From: Cognatishimia activa | Lineage (GTDB): Bacteria; Pseudomonadota; Alphaproteobacteria; Rhodobacterales; Rhodobacteraceae | Direction of reading: 5' to 3' | DNA: 64,000 nucleotides | Assembly (NCBI RefSeq): GCF_001458335.1 | Contig: NZ_CYTO01000004.1 | Span: forward strand, 247,155 to 311,154 | In this document: positions 1-8,943 of the stretch, one piece after another | Layout of the letters: the number at the start of each line of letters is the position of its first letter | Position numbering within the stretch: position 1 is the stretch's first letter | Translations under genes and position numbers: made by a program | Notes under the pieces: generated by a model | What the model was told of the DNA's origin: nothing | The model's input: only the letters and a program-made list of their open reading frames with translations | Database searches by the model: none

Positions 1-2
1 AT

Positions 3-347
3 GCAGCGCAATGCAATAAGCTGTCTCCGCACGTGTTTGATTCCAAGAAGCGGCCTTGGATCACGCCTGACACCGGCACCATTGAAGATGTGAAAAAGGT
101 GGTTGCGGCCTGTCCTTCGAGCGCCTTGGCCATTGCCAATGCTGATGAGCCGCACCTCACCACCGATGGTGCGCAGATACAAATTGAGAAAAACGGTCCG
201 TATTGGATATTGGATGTGCCTTCGCCGGTGCCGCCGCAGGCCGAGAATATGTCCGAGCGAAAATACGTGCTGTGTCGTTGCGGGAAATCGGGCAACAAAC
301 CCTATTGCGACGGCACTCATCACGATGAAAAATGGCGCGATGATTAA
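3..347 (+). CDS. Iron-sulfur protein with mono-cluster ferredoxin-like and CDGSH domains (5' partial)
   Basis: The reading frame is open to the left edge, so the start lies outside the window; an internal GTG at 33 is unlikely to be the true start. The visible N-terminal part has the pattern seen in divergent 4Fe-4S proteins (a Cys, then LSPHVFD and RPWI). The C-terminal 30 residues carry a CDGSH-type signature, C-x-C-GKSGNKPYCDGTHH, which in this family holds a 2Fe-2S cluster through three Cys and one His. Proteins with this two-domain layout are small soluble iron-sulfur proteins, probably in redox or cluster transfer; the exact role is unknown. The domain calls are firm, the function is not. 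Confidence 0.8.
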   Translation, partial: AAQCNKLSPHVFDSKKRPWITPDTGTIEDVKKVVAACPSSALAIANADEPHLTTDGAQIQIEKNGPYWILDVPSPVPPQAENMSERKYVLCRCGKSGNKPYCDGTHHDEKWRDD

Positions 348-492
348 GGCCTAACGAAACGCACTTGCAGACTCGGGGGATAAGGCGTATATCCCCCTCA
401 ACAGCGGCGCGCTGGACCTTCGGGTCGAACGCTCCACCGGAAATTCTGACGGGCCGCGGGCCCGTTTTTTTGTGTTTGGACATGACAACACT
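348..492 (+). ncRNA. Structured leader or small RNA upstream of rimP
   Basis: This 145-base gap holds three compact hairpins. The first has an 8-bp stem, 375-382 with 390-397, and a 7-base loop. The second has stem gacc/ggtc (415-418, 423-426) closed by a TTCG tetraloop. The third is a perfect terminator-type hairpin (449-465) followed by seven T. It does not fold as a tRNA and I recognise no known RNA family. It could be a separate small RNA, or a leader with attenuation ahead of the rimP-nusA-infB operon. Calling it RNA is an inference from structure alone. Confidence 0.35.
449..471 (+). terminator. Intrinsic terminator upstream of rimP
   Basis: A 7-bp perfect stem (449-455 with 459-465) with a 3-base loop is followed by T7. 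It lies only about 20 bases before the rimP start codon, so it either ends the upstream transcript or acts as an attenuator for the downstream operon. Confidence 0.7.
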
Positions 493-1077
493 ATGAGCAA
501 CTTGATTGCGAAAACTGCGATGGATCGGCGTTTGGCTGAGATTGTCGCCCCTGTGATTGAAGACATGGGGTTTGAGCTGGTGCGTCTGCGCTTAATGAGC
601 GGCAAGACCAGCACGCTACAAATTATGGCGGAACGCCCAGAGGGCGGTATCGAAGTGGATGATTGTGGTGAAATCAGCACCGCGGTCAGCGCGATCCTAG
701 ACGTGGAAGATCCTTTGGATGATTCCTACGTCTTAGAAGTGGGCAGCCCAGGCATTGACCGCCCGCTGACCCGTCTCAAGGATTTTGAGACCTATGAAGG
801 CTATGACGCCAAGCTTGAAACATCCGAGCTGATCGACGGCCAGAAACGCTTTCGCGGCATCCTTGCCGGCGTTGAAGGCGAAGAGGTGTTGGTTAACCTG
901 GAGCAGGGCGGTGAAGTGCAAACCGTTGGCCTGCAATTTGACTGGCTGGCGGATGCCAAGCTGGTTCTAACCGATGATCTGATTGCCGAAATGCTGAAGC
1001 AGCGCAAAGAAGCGGGCAATCTGAGTGATAAAGATTTCGACGAGACTGAAACCGACACCGGTTCCAAGGAGGACTGA
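493..1077 (+). CDS. rimP: Ribosome maturation factor RimP
   Basis: RimP helps assemble the 30S ribosomal subunit and acts in the cytoplasm. The 194-residue protein begins [17 protein letters not shown] and contains the family core [14 protein letters not shown] and [14 protein letters not shown] chose the ATG at 493 over an in-frame GTG at 472, because the GTG sits against the terminator hairpin and the family starts at the later position. The length is normal. It is the first gene of a rimP-nusA-ylxR-infB operon; its 3' end contains an aaggagg ribosome-binding site for nusA, four bases before that start. Such an arrangement is common across bacteria. Confidence 0.95.
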   Translation: MSNLIAKTAMDRRLAEIVAPVIEDMGFELVRLRLMSGKTSTLQIMAERPEGGIEVDDCGEISTAVSAILDVEDPLDDSYVLEVGSPGIDRPLTRLKDFETYEGYDAKLETSELIDGQKRFRGILAGVEGEEVLVNLEQGGEVQTVGLQFDWLADAKLVLTDDLIAEMLKQRKEAGNLSDKDFDETETDTGSKED

Positions 1078-1081
1078 GTAA

Positions 1082-2710
1082 ATGGCAATTACCTCTGCAA
1101 ACCAGCTGGAGCTTTTGCAAACTGCTGAAGCTGTAGCCCGTGAAAAGATGATCGACCCCGGTCTGGTGGTTGAAGCGATGGAAGAATCGCTGGCCCGTGC
1201 GGCCAAGTCTCGTTACGGCGCGGAAATGGACATTCGCGTGTCCATCGACCGTAAAACCGGTAAAGCGACCTTCACACGCGTGCGTACCGTGGTGGATGAA
1301 GAAGAGATTGAGAACTACCAGGCGGAAATGACCGTTGAGCAAGCCAAACAGTATTTGGAAGCTCCGGAAATCGGCGACACGTTCGTTGAGGAAATCCCAC
1401 CGGTAGAACTGGGCCGTATCGCGGCGCAATCTGCGAAGCAGGTTATCCTGCAGAAGGTCCGCGAAGCAGAGCGTGATCGTCAGTACGAAGAGTTCAAAGA
1501 CAAGGCTGGTACCATCATCAATGGTCTGGTGAAACGCGAAGAATACGGCAATGTCATCGTAGATATTGGCCGTGGCGAAGCGGTTCTGCGTCGTAACGAA
1601 AAGATCGGCCGCGAAAGCTATCGCCCCAATGACCGCATCCGCGTCTTTATCAAAGACGTACGTCGCGAGACCCGTGGCCCGCAGATCTTCCTGTCGCGTA
1701 CTGCACCAGAATTCATGGCAGAGCTGTTCAAAATGGAAGTGCCAGAAATCTATGACGGTATCATTGAGATCAAAGCCGTGGCGCGTGATCCGGGTTCCCG
1801 TGCGAAGATTGCTGTGATCTCCTATGACAACTCCATCGACCCAGTTGGTGCTTGTGTTGGTATGCGTGGTTCGCGCGTGCAGGCTGTTGTGAACGAGCTG
1901 CAAGGCGAGAAGATCGACATCATCCCTTGGAACGAAGATCAGCCAACATTCTTGGTGAACGCGCTGCAACCTGCAGAAGTGACCAAGGTTGTTCTGGACG
2001 ACGAAGCAGGCAAGATCGAAGTTGTTGTTCCGGAAGAGCAGCTGTCTTTGGCCATTGGCCGTCGTGGTCAGAACGTACGTTTGGCGTCTCAGCTGACCAA
2101 CCTCGACATCGACATCATGACCGAAGCGGAAGAATCCGCTCGTCGTCAGAAAGAATTCGAAGCCCGTACCGCGCTCTTCCAAGAAGCGTTGGATATTGAC
2201 GAATTCTTTGCACAGCTTCTGGTGTCTGAAGGCTTCGCAAACCTCGAAGAGGTTGCATATGTTGAGATCGACGAATTGCTGGTCATTGATGGTGTCGATG
2301 AAGGCACAGCGAATGAGCTGCAAACCCGTGCGCGCGAATATCTGGAAGCCGCTGCAAAAGCAGCTCTGGATGCGGCCCGCGCGCTGGGCGCAGAGGACAG
2401 CCTTATTGCATTTGAAGGCCTGACGGCCCAAATGGTAGAAGCACTGGCGAAAGACGACGTGAAAACGCTCGAAGATTTCGCAACTTGTGCGGACTGGGAG
2501 CTGGCCGGTGGCTGGACAACAGTCGACGGTCAACGTGTCAAAGATGACGGTGTTCTGGAACCATTCGGTGTTACTCTGGAAGAAGCGCAGGACATGGTTA
2601 TGACTGCCCGCGTCGTTCTGGGTTGGGTTGATCCGGAAGAACTGGTGGCTCAGTCCGAGGAAGAAGCTGAAGAAGGTGCCGAGGAAGGCGCATCTGAGGC
2701 GGAAGCGTAA
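1082..2710 (+). CDS. nusA: Transcription termination/antitermination protein NusA
   Basis: NusA binds RNA polymerase and nascent RNA and modulates pausing, termination and antitermination. At 542 residues it is of the usual proteobacterial size. The N-terminal polymerase-binding domain is followed by an S1 region (about residues 135-200, including GLVKREEYGNVIVDIGRGEA), two KH domains (DPVGACVGMRGSRVQAV and LAIGRRGQNVRLASQL), and C-terminal helix-hairpin-helix repeats. The last 20 residues are very acidic. It follows rimP by four bases with a strong Shine-Dalgarno sequence and precedes ylxR by eight bases, so the three are surely cotranscribed. Confidence 0.97.
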   Translation: MAITSANQLELLQTAEAVAREKMIDPGLVVEAMEESLARAAKSRYGAEMDIRVSIDRKTGKATFTRVRTVVDEEEIENYQAEMTVEQAKQYLEAPEIGDTFVEEIPPVELGRIAAQSAKQVILQKVREAERDRQYEEFKDKAGTIINGLVKREEYGNVIVDIGRGEAVLRRNEKIGRESYRPNDRIRVFIKDVRRETRGPQIFLSRTAPEFMAELFKMEVPEIYDGIIEIKAVARDPGSRAKIAVISYDNSIDPVGACVGMRGSRVQAVVNELQGEKIDIIPWNEDQPTFLVNALQPAEVTKVVLDDEAGKIEVVVPEEQLSLAIGRRGQNVRLASQLTNLDIDIMTEAEESARRQKEFEARTALFQEALDIDEFFAQLLVSEGFANLEEVAYVEIDELLVIDGVDEGTANELQTRAREYLEAAAKAALDAARALGAEDSLIAFEGLTAQMVEALAKDDVKTLEDFATCADWELAGGWTTVDGQRVKDDGVLEPFGVTLEEAQDMVMTARVVLGWVDPEELVAQSEEEAEEGAEEGASEAEA

Positions 2711-2718
2711 GGATCAGC

Positions 2719-3351
2719 ATGTCACGCGGTGGTCAGCCAAAAAACCGGGAGAATGGCCCGGAACGCAAATGTATCGCTACGGGTGATACCCAGCCCAAGT
2801 ATGGGTTGGTGCGCTTTGTGACTGGCCCCGATGGCACCATCGTGCCGGATGTGCTTGGCAAATTGCCGGGACGGGGCATGTGGGTTTCTGCAGATCGTTC
2901 TGCGATCGAAAAGGCCTCTAAAAAGGGCGCTTTTGCCCGCGCGGTCAAGCAACAGGTGACTGTACCTGACGGCTTGGCGGATGAGGTGGAAAAACAATTG
3001 GCTCGCCGGGTGGTTGATCTGATCAGCCTGGCGCGCAAATCCGGCGATGCGGTCGCCGGGTATGAGAAAGTGAAAGACTGGCTCTCTAAAGAGGTGGCAG
3101 AGGTCTTGATTCAAGCGGCGGATGGTTCCGGTCGCGGCAAGTCAAAACTGAGCACACCGCATTACGGGAGCTACATCGGTTGGTTGTCTCAGGAGGAGCT
3201 AGGATTGGCTTTTGGGCGACAAACTGTAATACATGGTGCGCTTGCCACTGGTGGACTCACAAAAAGAGTTGTAGAGGAAGCCCAACGATTGAAGGGCGTA
3301 CGTGAAATTGCGGCGGCAGGGGCCGCCCAGAAGGGTAAGACAGCTAGATGA
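2719..3351 (+). CDS. ylxR: YlxR-family RNA-binding protein with L7Ae-like C-terminal domain
   Basis: The first 85 residues match the YlxR (DUF448) family: [20 protein letters not shown] and [12 protein letters not shown]. The remaining part resembles the L7Ae/YlxQ fold ([21 protein letters not shown]). In Gram-positive bacteria YlxR and YlxQ are separate genes between nusA and infB; here both parts are in one 210-residue protein, as is common in alphaproteobacteria. It probably binds structured RNA. In Bacillus YlxR has been linked to RNase P, but whether that holds here is unknown. Its TGA overlaps the infB start as ATGA, suggesting translational coupling. Confidence 0.85.
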   Translation: MSRGGQPKNRENGPERKCIATGDTQPKYGLVRFVTGPDGTIVPDVLGKLPGRGMWVSADRSAIEKASKKGAFARAVKQQVTVPDGLADEVEKQLARRVVDLISLARKSGDAVAGYEKVKDWLSKEVAEVLIQAADGSGRGKSKLSTPHYGSYIGWLSQEELGLAFGRQTVIHGALATGGLTKRVVEEAQRLKGVREIAAAGAAQKGKTAR

Positions 3352-5849
3352 GCGATAACGACGGTAAAAAGACATTGGGCCTGCGCGGTGGTGCGGGTCG
3401 TCCGGGCAACGTAAAGCAAAGCTTTAGCCACGGGCGTACCAAGAACGTCGTGGTGGAGACCAAACGCAAACGCGTTGTGGTGCCAAAGCCCGGTGCTTCG
3501 AAACCAGGCGTCAGTGCTGGCCAGCCGGGCGGTGACCCGTCCAAACGTCCTGCCGGGATTTCTGAAGCGGAAATGGCGCGCCGTCTAAAGGCGCTGCAAG
3601 CGGCGAAAGCCCGCGAGGCCGAAGACAAACAACGTCGCGAAGCCGAAGAGAAGGCACGCGAGGAACAGCGTCAGCGTCGTCGCGCGGAAGCGGAACAGAA
3701 AGAACGCGAACAGCGTGAGGCCGAGGAAAAAGCCAAGGCCAAAGCGGAAGCGGAAGAGCAAAAGCGCAAAGACGCTGAAGCAGCGGCACAGCGCGCGGCA
3801 GCGGAAGCAGCGGCTGCGAAAGCCGCGCCTGCGAAGGCGGCGGCGCCTGCAAAACGCGAACCAAACCACAAGCCAGCGCCAGCGGCGACCCCGCGCAAAG
3901 CGGATCGTGAACGCGAACAGCGCGGACGTGGTCGCGGCCAAAATGATGGTCGTCGCTCTGGTAAGCTGACTCTGAGCCAAGCCACCGGCGGTGCTGGCGG
4001 TCGTCAGAAATCCATGGCTGCGATGAAGCGTAAGCAAGAGCGCGCGCGTCAGAAGGCAATGGGCGGTCAGGTTGAGCGCGAAAAGGTGATCCGTGATGTT
4101 CAGCTTCCAGAAGCCATTGTGGTTTCTGAGCTGGCGAACCGTATGGCAGAACGCGTGGCTGACGTCGTTAAGGCGCTCATGAACATGGGCATGATGGTGA
4201 CGCAGAACCAAACGCTTGATGCGGATACTGCGGAACTGATCATCGAAGAGTTCGGCCACAAGGTTGTGCGGGTTTCTGACTCTGACGTTGAAGACGTTAT
4301 TACCGACGTTGAAGATACTGAAGAAAATCTGCAGGATCGTCCTCCGGTCATCACCATCATGGGCCACGTTGACCACGGTAAAACATCCCTTCTGGATGCG
4401 ATCCGTGACGCGAAAGTTGTGGCTGGCGAAGCCGGCGGCATCACCCAGCACATTGGTGCGTATCAGGTGACAACCGACAGCGGCACCGTTCTGTCCTTCT
4501 TGGATACTCCGGGCCACGCGGCGTTTACGTCGATGCGTTCCCGCGGTGCGCAGGGGACAGACATTGTTGTTCTGGTTGTTGCGGCGGATGACTCCGTGAT
4601 GCCACAGACGATTGAGGCGATTAACCACGCGAAAGCGGCGGAAGTGCCAATGATCGTGGCAATCAACAAATGTGACAAGCCAGCGGCTGATCCAAACAAA
4701 GTGCGCGCAGAACTGCTGCAGCACGAGGTGATCGTGGAAGCTATGTCTGGTGAAGTTCAGGACGTTGAAGTCTCTGCCATCACCGGCCAAGGCCTAGATG
4801 AATTGCTTGAAGCGATCGCGCTGCAGTCCGAAATTCTGGAACTGAAAGCCAACCCAGATCGCGCGGCACAGGGTGCTGTAATCGAAGCGCAGCTTGACGT
4901 GGGCCGTGGCCCGGTTGCGACTGTTCTGGTTCAGAAAGGTACACTTCGTCAGGGTGACATCTTCGTTGTGGGTGAGCAGTACGGTAAAGTCCGTGCGCTG
5001 ATCAACGACAAGGGTGAGCGCGTCGAAGAAGCTGGTCCTTCGGTACCGGTAGAGGTTCTGGGCCTGAACGGCACGCCAGAAGCTGGTGACGTTTTGAACG
5101 TGACAGAAACCGACGCACAGGCGCGTGAGATCGCGGAATACCGCGAGAAAGCGGCCAAAGATAAGCGTGCGGCGGCTGGTGCAGCGACCACTCTGGAACA
5201 GCTGATGCAGAAGGCGAAGGAAGACGAGAACGTCTCTGAACTGCCAATTCTGGTGAAAGCTGACGTGCAGGGTTCTGCCGAAGCCATCGTTCAGGCGATG
5301 GAAAAGATCGGCAACAACGAAGTGCGCGTACGTGTTCTTCACTCCGGTGTGGGTGCGATCACTGAATCTGACGTTGGTCTTGCTGAAGCCTCCGGTGCTC
5401 CGATCATGGGCTTTAACGTTCGTGCGAACGCATCTGCTCGGAACACTGCGAACCAGAAGGGTGTTGAGATCCGTTATTACTCCGTCATCTACGATCTTGT
5501 AGACGATGTGAAAGCGGCGGCCTCTGGTCTGCTCTCTGCGGAGATCAAAGAGAACTTCATCGGTTACGCGGCGATCAAAGACGTCTTCAAAGTGTCCAAC
5601 GTTGGTAAAGTTGCCGGCTGTCTGGTCACCGAAGGTGTGGCACGTCGTTCCGCGGGCGTTCGCCTGCTGCGCGACAATGTGGTGATCCACGAAGGCACGT
5701 TGAAAACACTGAAGCGTTTCAAAGACGAAGTGGCGGAAGTTCAGTCCGGTCAAGAATGTGGTATGGCGTTTGAGAATTACGACGATATCCGCGCTGACGA
5801 CGTGATCGAAATCTTCGAGCGTGAAGAAGTGCAGCGTACGCTGGACTAA
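3348..5849 (+). CDS. infB: Translation initiation factor IF-2
   Basis: IF-2 is the GTPase that brings initiator tRNA to the 30S subunit and promotes subunit joining. The 833-residue protein has a low-complexity Ala/Glu/Lys/Arg-rich N-terminal region (about residues 75-190), then the GTPase domain with G1 [10 protein letters not shown]3 DTPGH and G4 NKCD, followed by the beta-barrel and C-terminal initiator-tRNA-binding domains. Length and domain order are normal. It is the last gene of the operon: rbfA, truB or pnp do not follow, and a strong terminator stands 20 bases downstream. Confidence 0.98.
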   Translation: MSDNDGKKTLGLRGGAGRPGNVKQSFSHGRTKNVVVETKRKRVVVPKPGASKPGVSAGQPGGDPSKRPAGISEAEMARRLKALQAAKAREAEDKQRREAEEKAREEQRQRRRAEAEQKEREQREAEEKAKAKAEAEEQKRKDAEAAAQRAAAEAAAAKAAPAKAAAPAKREPNHKPAPAATPRKADREREQRGRGRGQNDGRRSGKLTLSQATGGAGGRQKSMAAMKRKQERARQKAMGGQVEREKVIRDVQLPEAIVVSELANRMAERVADVVKALMNMGMMVTQNQTLDADTAELIIEEFGHKVVRVSDSDVEDVITDVEDTEENLQDRPPVITIMGHVDHGKTSLLDAIRDAKVVAGEAGGITQHIGAYQVTTDSGTVLSFLDTPGHAAFTSMRSRGAQGTDIVVLVVAADDSVMPQTIEAINHAKAAEVPMIVAINKCDKPAADPNKVRAELLQHEVIVEAMSGEVQDVEVSAITGQGLDELLEAIALQSEILELKANPDRAAQGAVIEAQLDVGRGPVATVLVQKGTLRQGDIFVVGEQYGKVRALINDKGERVEEAGPSVPVEVLGLNGTPEAGDVLNVTETDAQAREIAEYREKAAKDKRAAAGAATTLEQLMQKAKEDENVSELPILVKADVQGSAEAIVQAMEKIGNNEVRVRVLHSGVGAITESDVGLAEASGAPIMGFNVRANASARNTANQKGVEIRYYSVIYDLVDDVKAAASGLLSAEIKENFIGYAAIKDVFKVSNVGKVAGCLVTEGVARRSAGVRLLRDNVVIHEGTLKTLKRFKDEVAEVQSGQECGMAFENYDDIRADDVIEIFEREEVQRTLD

Positions 5850-5871
5850 CGAGTAGCTCGGTTTGAATTAG

Positions 5872-5900
5872 AAAAGCCCGCCGGTTCTGGTGGGCTTTTT
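5872..5900 (+). terminator. Terminator of the rimP-infB operon
   Basis: A 10-bp stem (5873-5882 with 5889-5898, one G-T pair) with a 6-base loop is followed by a run of five T. It lies 23 bases after the infB stop codon. Confidence 0.85.
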
Positions 5901-5920
5901 CATTTGTAGAAGCCTGAATC

Positions 5921-5950
5921 AAAAAACGCAGCCAATGGCTGCGCTTTTTG
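5921..5950 (-). terminator. Bidirectional terminator downstream of the 40-residue gene
   Basis: A long stem (acgcagcc/ggctgcg core, 5926-5942) is flanked by A6 on the left and T5 on the right, so it can end transcription from either side. It serves the minus-strand small gene ending at 5977 and backs up the infB terminator. Confidence 0.75.
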
Positions 5951-5976
5951 TCTTCTACGAGGTGTATCTTAGGTCG

Positions 5977-6099
5977 TTAGACCGGACGTCCTTGGAAGAC
6001 CCGTTCCCCAACGCGTACTGCGATCAGTCCGTTTGGTAGATTTCTCACAAAGAAGCCCTGCACAGAGATGCAGCTGCCCACCATAATGGTTCTCAACAT
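5977..6099 (-). CDS. Small conserved protein of 40 residues, function unknown
   Basis: The protein begins MLRTIMVGSCISVQG and ends VGERVFQGRPV. The ATG at 6099 is preceded by a good ribosome-binding site (ggggggatt, about seven bases away) and a terminator follows the stop, so the gene has its own transcription unit. An upstream in-frame start at 6174 would add a 25-residue stretch without such support. The sequence looks like a compact beta-strand protein without a signal peptide or membrane span. I recall similar short proteins in other Rhodobacteraceae, but I cannot name a function. Confidence 0.6.
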   Translation of the reverse strand: MLRTIMVGSCISVQGFFVRNLPNGLIAVRVGERVFQGRPV

Positions 6100-6268
6100 G
6101 TCCAATCCCCCCAGATTGAATGACAAGTGAATTAAGTAGCTAGTCTGTTTTGCGACGGCCCAGTTATCCGCCACAGTGCTGTTACATTACGCAGAACCAC
6201 AAAAAAACCAAGTCAATTAGGGAAATCCTAACCAAAAGATCTTGTGAGCTGGATGTTATGTTGCCTGT

Positions 6269-6667
6269 TTACAGCCAATCACGGAGAATCGGTATCAAAG
6301 GCACATCCGCGGGGGGCATCGGGTACTCTTTCAGGTCTTTTGGAAGCACCCATTTGAGCGTCTGACCTTCTTGTGCAATCGGAGTTCCTTCCCATTTGCG
6401 GCACGCAAACAACGGCATCAGCAGATGAAACGAATCGTAGCTGTAGCTGGCGAAGGTAAGGGGCGCCAGGCAGCTGTCCCAGGTTTTAATCCCGAGCTCT
6501 TCCTCAAGTTCGCGTACCAAAGCCGCTTCAGGCGTTTCACCTTCCTCGATTTTGCCACCCGGGAACTCCCACAGCCCAGCCATGGATTTCCCTTCTGGGC
6601 GTTGTGCGAGCAAAATGCGGCCGTCACGATCAATCAACGCTACTGCGGAAACAAGAACAGTTTTCAT
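6269..6667 (-). CDS. mutT: Nudix hydrolase, MutT-type (8-oxo-dGTP diphosphatase)
   Basis: MutT-type enzymes hydrolyse oxidised nucleoside triphosphates such as 8-oxo-dGTP so that they are not built into DNA. The 132-residue protein has the full Nudix box GGKIEEGETPEAALVRELEEELG. The start MKTVLVSAVALIDRDG at 6667 matches the family; an open frame extends to 6775 but overlaps the end of argJ. The gene lies 10 bases after argJ in the same direction and is the last of a parvulin-argJ-mutT unit. Substrate preference cannot be told from sequence alone. Confidence 0.88.
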   Translation of the reverse strand: MKTVLVSAVALIDRDGRILLAQRPEGKSMAGLWEFPGGKIEEGETPEAALVRELEEELGIKTWDSCLAPLTFASYSYDSFHLLMPLFACRKWEGTPIAQEGQTLKWVLPKDLKEYPMPPADVPLIPILRDWL

Positions 6668-6677
6668 GAGAGTTCCC

Positions 6678-7907
6678 TTAAGACCGGTAGTCAGCGTTAA
6701 TTGAGATATAGCCATGGGTGAGATCGCAGGTCCAAACGGTGGATTTGCCATCTCCAAGACCCAAGTCCACTCCAATCTCGAGGTGGTCTTGCTTCATGTA
6801 GGCCGCGCCTTGTTCTTCGGCGTAGCTTTCCGCGACCCAACCTTTTTCGGCGACGACAATGTCCCCAAATCGGATGGAAAGAAGATCTCGGTCTGCTGCC
6901 GCGCCGGATTTTCCGATGGCCATGACAACGCGACCCCAGTTCGCGTCCTCGCCCGCAACGGCAGTCTTCACCAAAGGTGAGTTGGCAATCGCCAAACCGT
7001 GGGTCTTTGCATCCGCGTCATTGGCCGCCCCGGTGACTTGGATCTCAACGAATTTGGTCGCGCCTTCGCCGTCCTTTACCACCAGATGGGCAAGTTCAAG
7101 CATGACGCTTTTTAACGCGTCGCTAAACGCGCCGTCTTTAGACGTGACCTCGGCGCCTGACGCGCCGGTTGCGCCAAGCAAGAGCGTGTCTGACGTGGAT
7201 GTGTCGCTGTCCACCGTGATGCAGTTGAAGGTCACGTCCGTGAGGTCAGACAGGATCTCTTGCAGCAATGGCTGGGATACTTTGGCGTCGGTAAAGACGT
7301 AGACCAGCATGGTCGCCATGTCCGGCGCGATCATACCGGAGCCTTTGGCGATACCTGCGATTTTCACCGGTTTGCCGTCGATCTCTACGGTTGCCGTTGC
7401 ACCTTTTGCGAAGGTGTCTGTGGTCATGATCGCTTGCGCTGCACCTTCGATACCGTCGGCATCGAGGCTGCCGGCCAGATCCGCGACCTTCGCCGTGATT
7501 TTTTCATGCGGCAAACGCTCTCCGATTACCCCGGTTGAAGACGTAAATATCCGATCCTCCGGCAGTCCGGTTGCGTTTGCAATCGCTTCGCTAATGGCTT
7601 TGACAGAGCCTTCCCCTGCACGGCCCGTAAAGGCGTTGGAGTTGCCGGAGTTGATGAAGAAGGCGGCGCCTGCATCGCTTGCGCCGCCCAGCTTGCGCTG
7701 GCAATCCAAAACGTTGGCGGACCTTGTCGCGGATTTGGTGAATGTCCCTGCCACCGAGCTGCCGGTTGCGAGGGTGATCAGACACACATCCTTGCGGCCT
7801 TCATACTTCACGGCAGCTTCGCCGGATGCGAATTCCACCCCGTCGACAGCGGGCAATTCCGGAAAGCCCGCTGGAGCCAGCGGGGAGATAGGCGTCGTCG
7901 TGGCCAA
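6678..7907 (-). CDS. argJ: Arginine biosynthesis bifunctional protein ArgJ
   Basis: ArgJ transfers the acetyl group from N-acetylornithine to glutamate, recycling it in the arginine pathway; bifunctional forms also make N-acetylglutamate from acetyl-CoA. The 409-residue precursor contains the self-cleavage site in KGSGMIAPDMATML, so Thr199 should become the N-terminal nucleophile of the beta chain. The oxyanion-hole region (FTSSTGVIGE) is also present. The gene starts one base after the parvulin stop codon and is followed by mutT. Whether it is mono- or bifunctional cannot be decided here. Confidence 0.95.
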   Translation of the reverse strand: MATTTPISPLAPAGFPELPAVDGVEFASGEAAVKYEGRKDVCLITLATGSSVAGTFTKSATRSANVLDCQRKLGGASDAGAAFFINSGNSNAFTGRAGEGSVKAISEAIANATGLPEDRIFTSSTGVIGERLPHEKITAKVADLAGSLDADGIEGAAQAIMTTDTFAKGATATVEIDGKPVKIAGIAKGSGMIAPDMATMLVYVFTDAKVSQPLLQEILSDLTDVTFNCITVDSDTSTSDTLLLGATGASGAEVTSKDGAFSDALKSVMLELAHLVVKDGEGATKFVEIQVTGAANDADAKTHGLAIANSPLVKTAVAGEDANWGRVVMAIGKSGAAADRDLLSIRFGDIVVAEKGWVAESYAEEQGAAYMKQDHLEIGVDLGLGDGKSTVWTCDLTHGYISINADYRS

Positions 7908-7908
7908 A

Positions 7909-8760
7909 TCAGTTCTCCAACAGGTCGGCTTGTTTCAAGATGGACGGATCAAGCGCTTCGCTACCGGATTTGTCGATGGAAGCGGTTCCTTCTAGGCGCT
8001 TGATCTCTTCTTCGATAACTGTGCGCTGAAGCTCGCCTTCGAGCTGCTGGCGGACAGCATCGAGTGGTGGTGCTTCCTGCTGACGAGACTCGTTCAGGAT
8101 GATCACATGCCAACCGAACTGTGTCTGAACCGGATCAGAAATCGCCCCAACTTCGAGCGCTTCTACAGCCGCTTCAAATGGCGCTACCATTTGACCAGGA
8201 CCAAACCACCCTAAAGAGCCGCCATTCGGGCCGGAGGGGCCAGTGGATTTCGCTTTCGCGGTTTCTGCAAAATCTGCGCCGCCCCGGATCTCTTCTGCTA
8301 TGGCTTTCGCTTCTTCTTCTGTCTGTACCAAAATGTGGGACGCGTTGAATTCACGTGGGCCTTCAAAATCCTTGTACTGGATATCGTAGGCGGCTTGGAC
8401 AGCGGCATCATCGATCTTGGTGTTGATGACGTTTTGAATAACAGCTGCCGCCATTAGTGCGAGGCGTTGGTTTTGGAGCTCGAGTTCCACCTGTTTAGGG
8501 GTGTCACCTTCTAGGCTGCTGCCCAGCAGTGCCTGCTGCACCAACTGGTCCAAAATACCGTTGAACAAAACGTCATCTGGAAGTGATTGATATTGTGCGT
8601 CCAGACCCGCGCGCACCGCGATCATTTGGCCCAGAGTGATCTCAGTGCCATTCACGGTCGCCACAACCGTTTCTGCATTGGGCGAATCGTCTGCAAATGC
8701 GGGGGTTGCAAGCATCAGCGCAACGGCGGAGCCGCGCAGGAAATTGAGCGTTTTTGACAT
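7909..8760 (-). CDS. Periplasmic peptidyl-prolyl cis-trans isomerase, parvulin type
   Basis: The protein has a signal peptide (SKTLNFLRGSAVALMLATPAFA) and a parvulin rotamase domain at about residues 130-225, with the family motifs FNASHILVQTEEEAKAI and SLGWFGPGQMVAPFEAAV. Such PrsA/SurA-like isomerases help fold exported proteins. The 283-residue length is usual for the alphaproteobacterial form. The ATG at 8760 was chosen because it starts the signal peptide; the open frame reaches 8817. The gene is divergent from secA, which fits a shared role in protein export. Confidence 0.9.
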   Translation of the reverse strand: MSKTLNFLRGSAVALMLATPAFADDSPNAETVVATVNGTEITLGQMIAVRAGLDAQYQSLPDDVLFNGILDQLVQQALLGSSLEGDTPKQVELELQNQRLALMAAAVIQNVINTKIDDAAVQAAYDIQYKDFEGPREFNASHILVQTEEEAKAIAEEIRGGADFAETAKAKSTGPSGPNGGSLGWFGPGQMVAPFEAAVEALEVGAISDPVQTQFGWHVIILNESRQQEAPPLDAVRQQLEGELQRTVIEEEIKRLEGTASIDKSGSEALDPSILKQADLLEN

Positions 8761-8943
8761 GGTTTTGTCCTTCGAATTACCCCAAGCGGGGGTCGCGCAG
8801 TCTGGCGACGTTGACACTGTATAGATGCGCCCTTACGTAGCTTTGAGGCTGTCGCAAGAACCCTTTGTCCCGTTTGTATGAGCAGGGGCGGGATCGGGCA
8901 AGCAGAAGCGGCACAAGAAATTGTCAACGAAGGACAAACGAAC

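Noticed and set aside
348..492. tRNA or tmRNA in the gap before rimP
   Set aside because: The segment ggtcgaacgctcc resembles a T loop, but no matching T stem, acceptor stem or anticodon arm can be built.
893..2533. Long open frame on the minus strand opposite nusA
   Set aside because: It is a codon-bias shadow: nusA is certain on the other strand, and the antisense product shows no family features or start signals. The same holds for open frames opposite infB (3585-4790, 4794-5753), secA (9805-10914) and dnaK (16489-18318).
3570..3960. Repeat-like Ala/Glu/Arg-rich tract in infB
   Set aside because: Low-complexity charged N-terminal regions are normal for IF-2 and do not signal an insertion.
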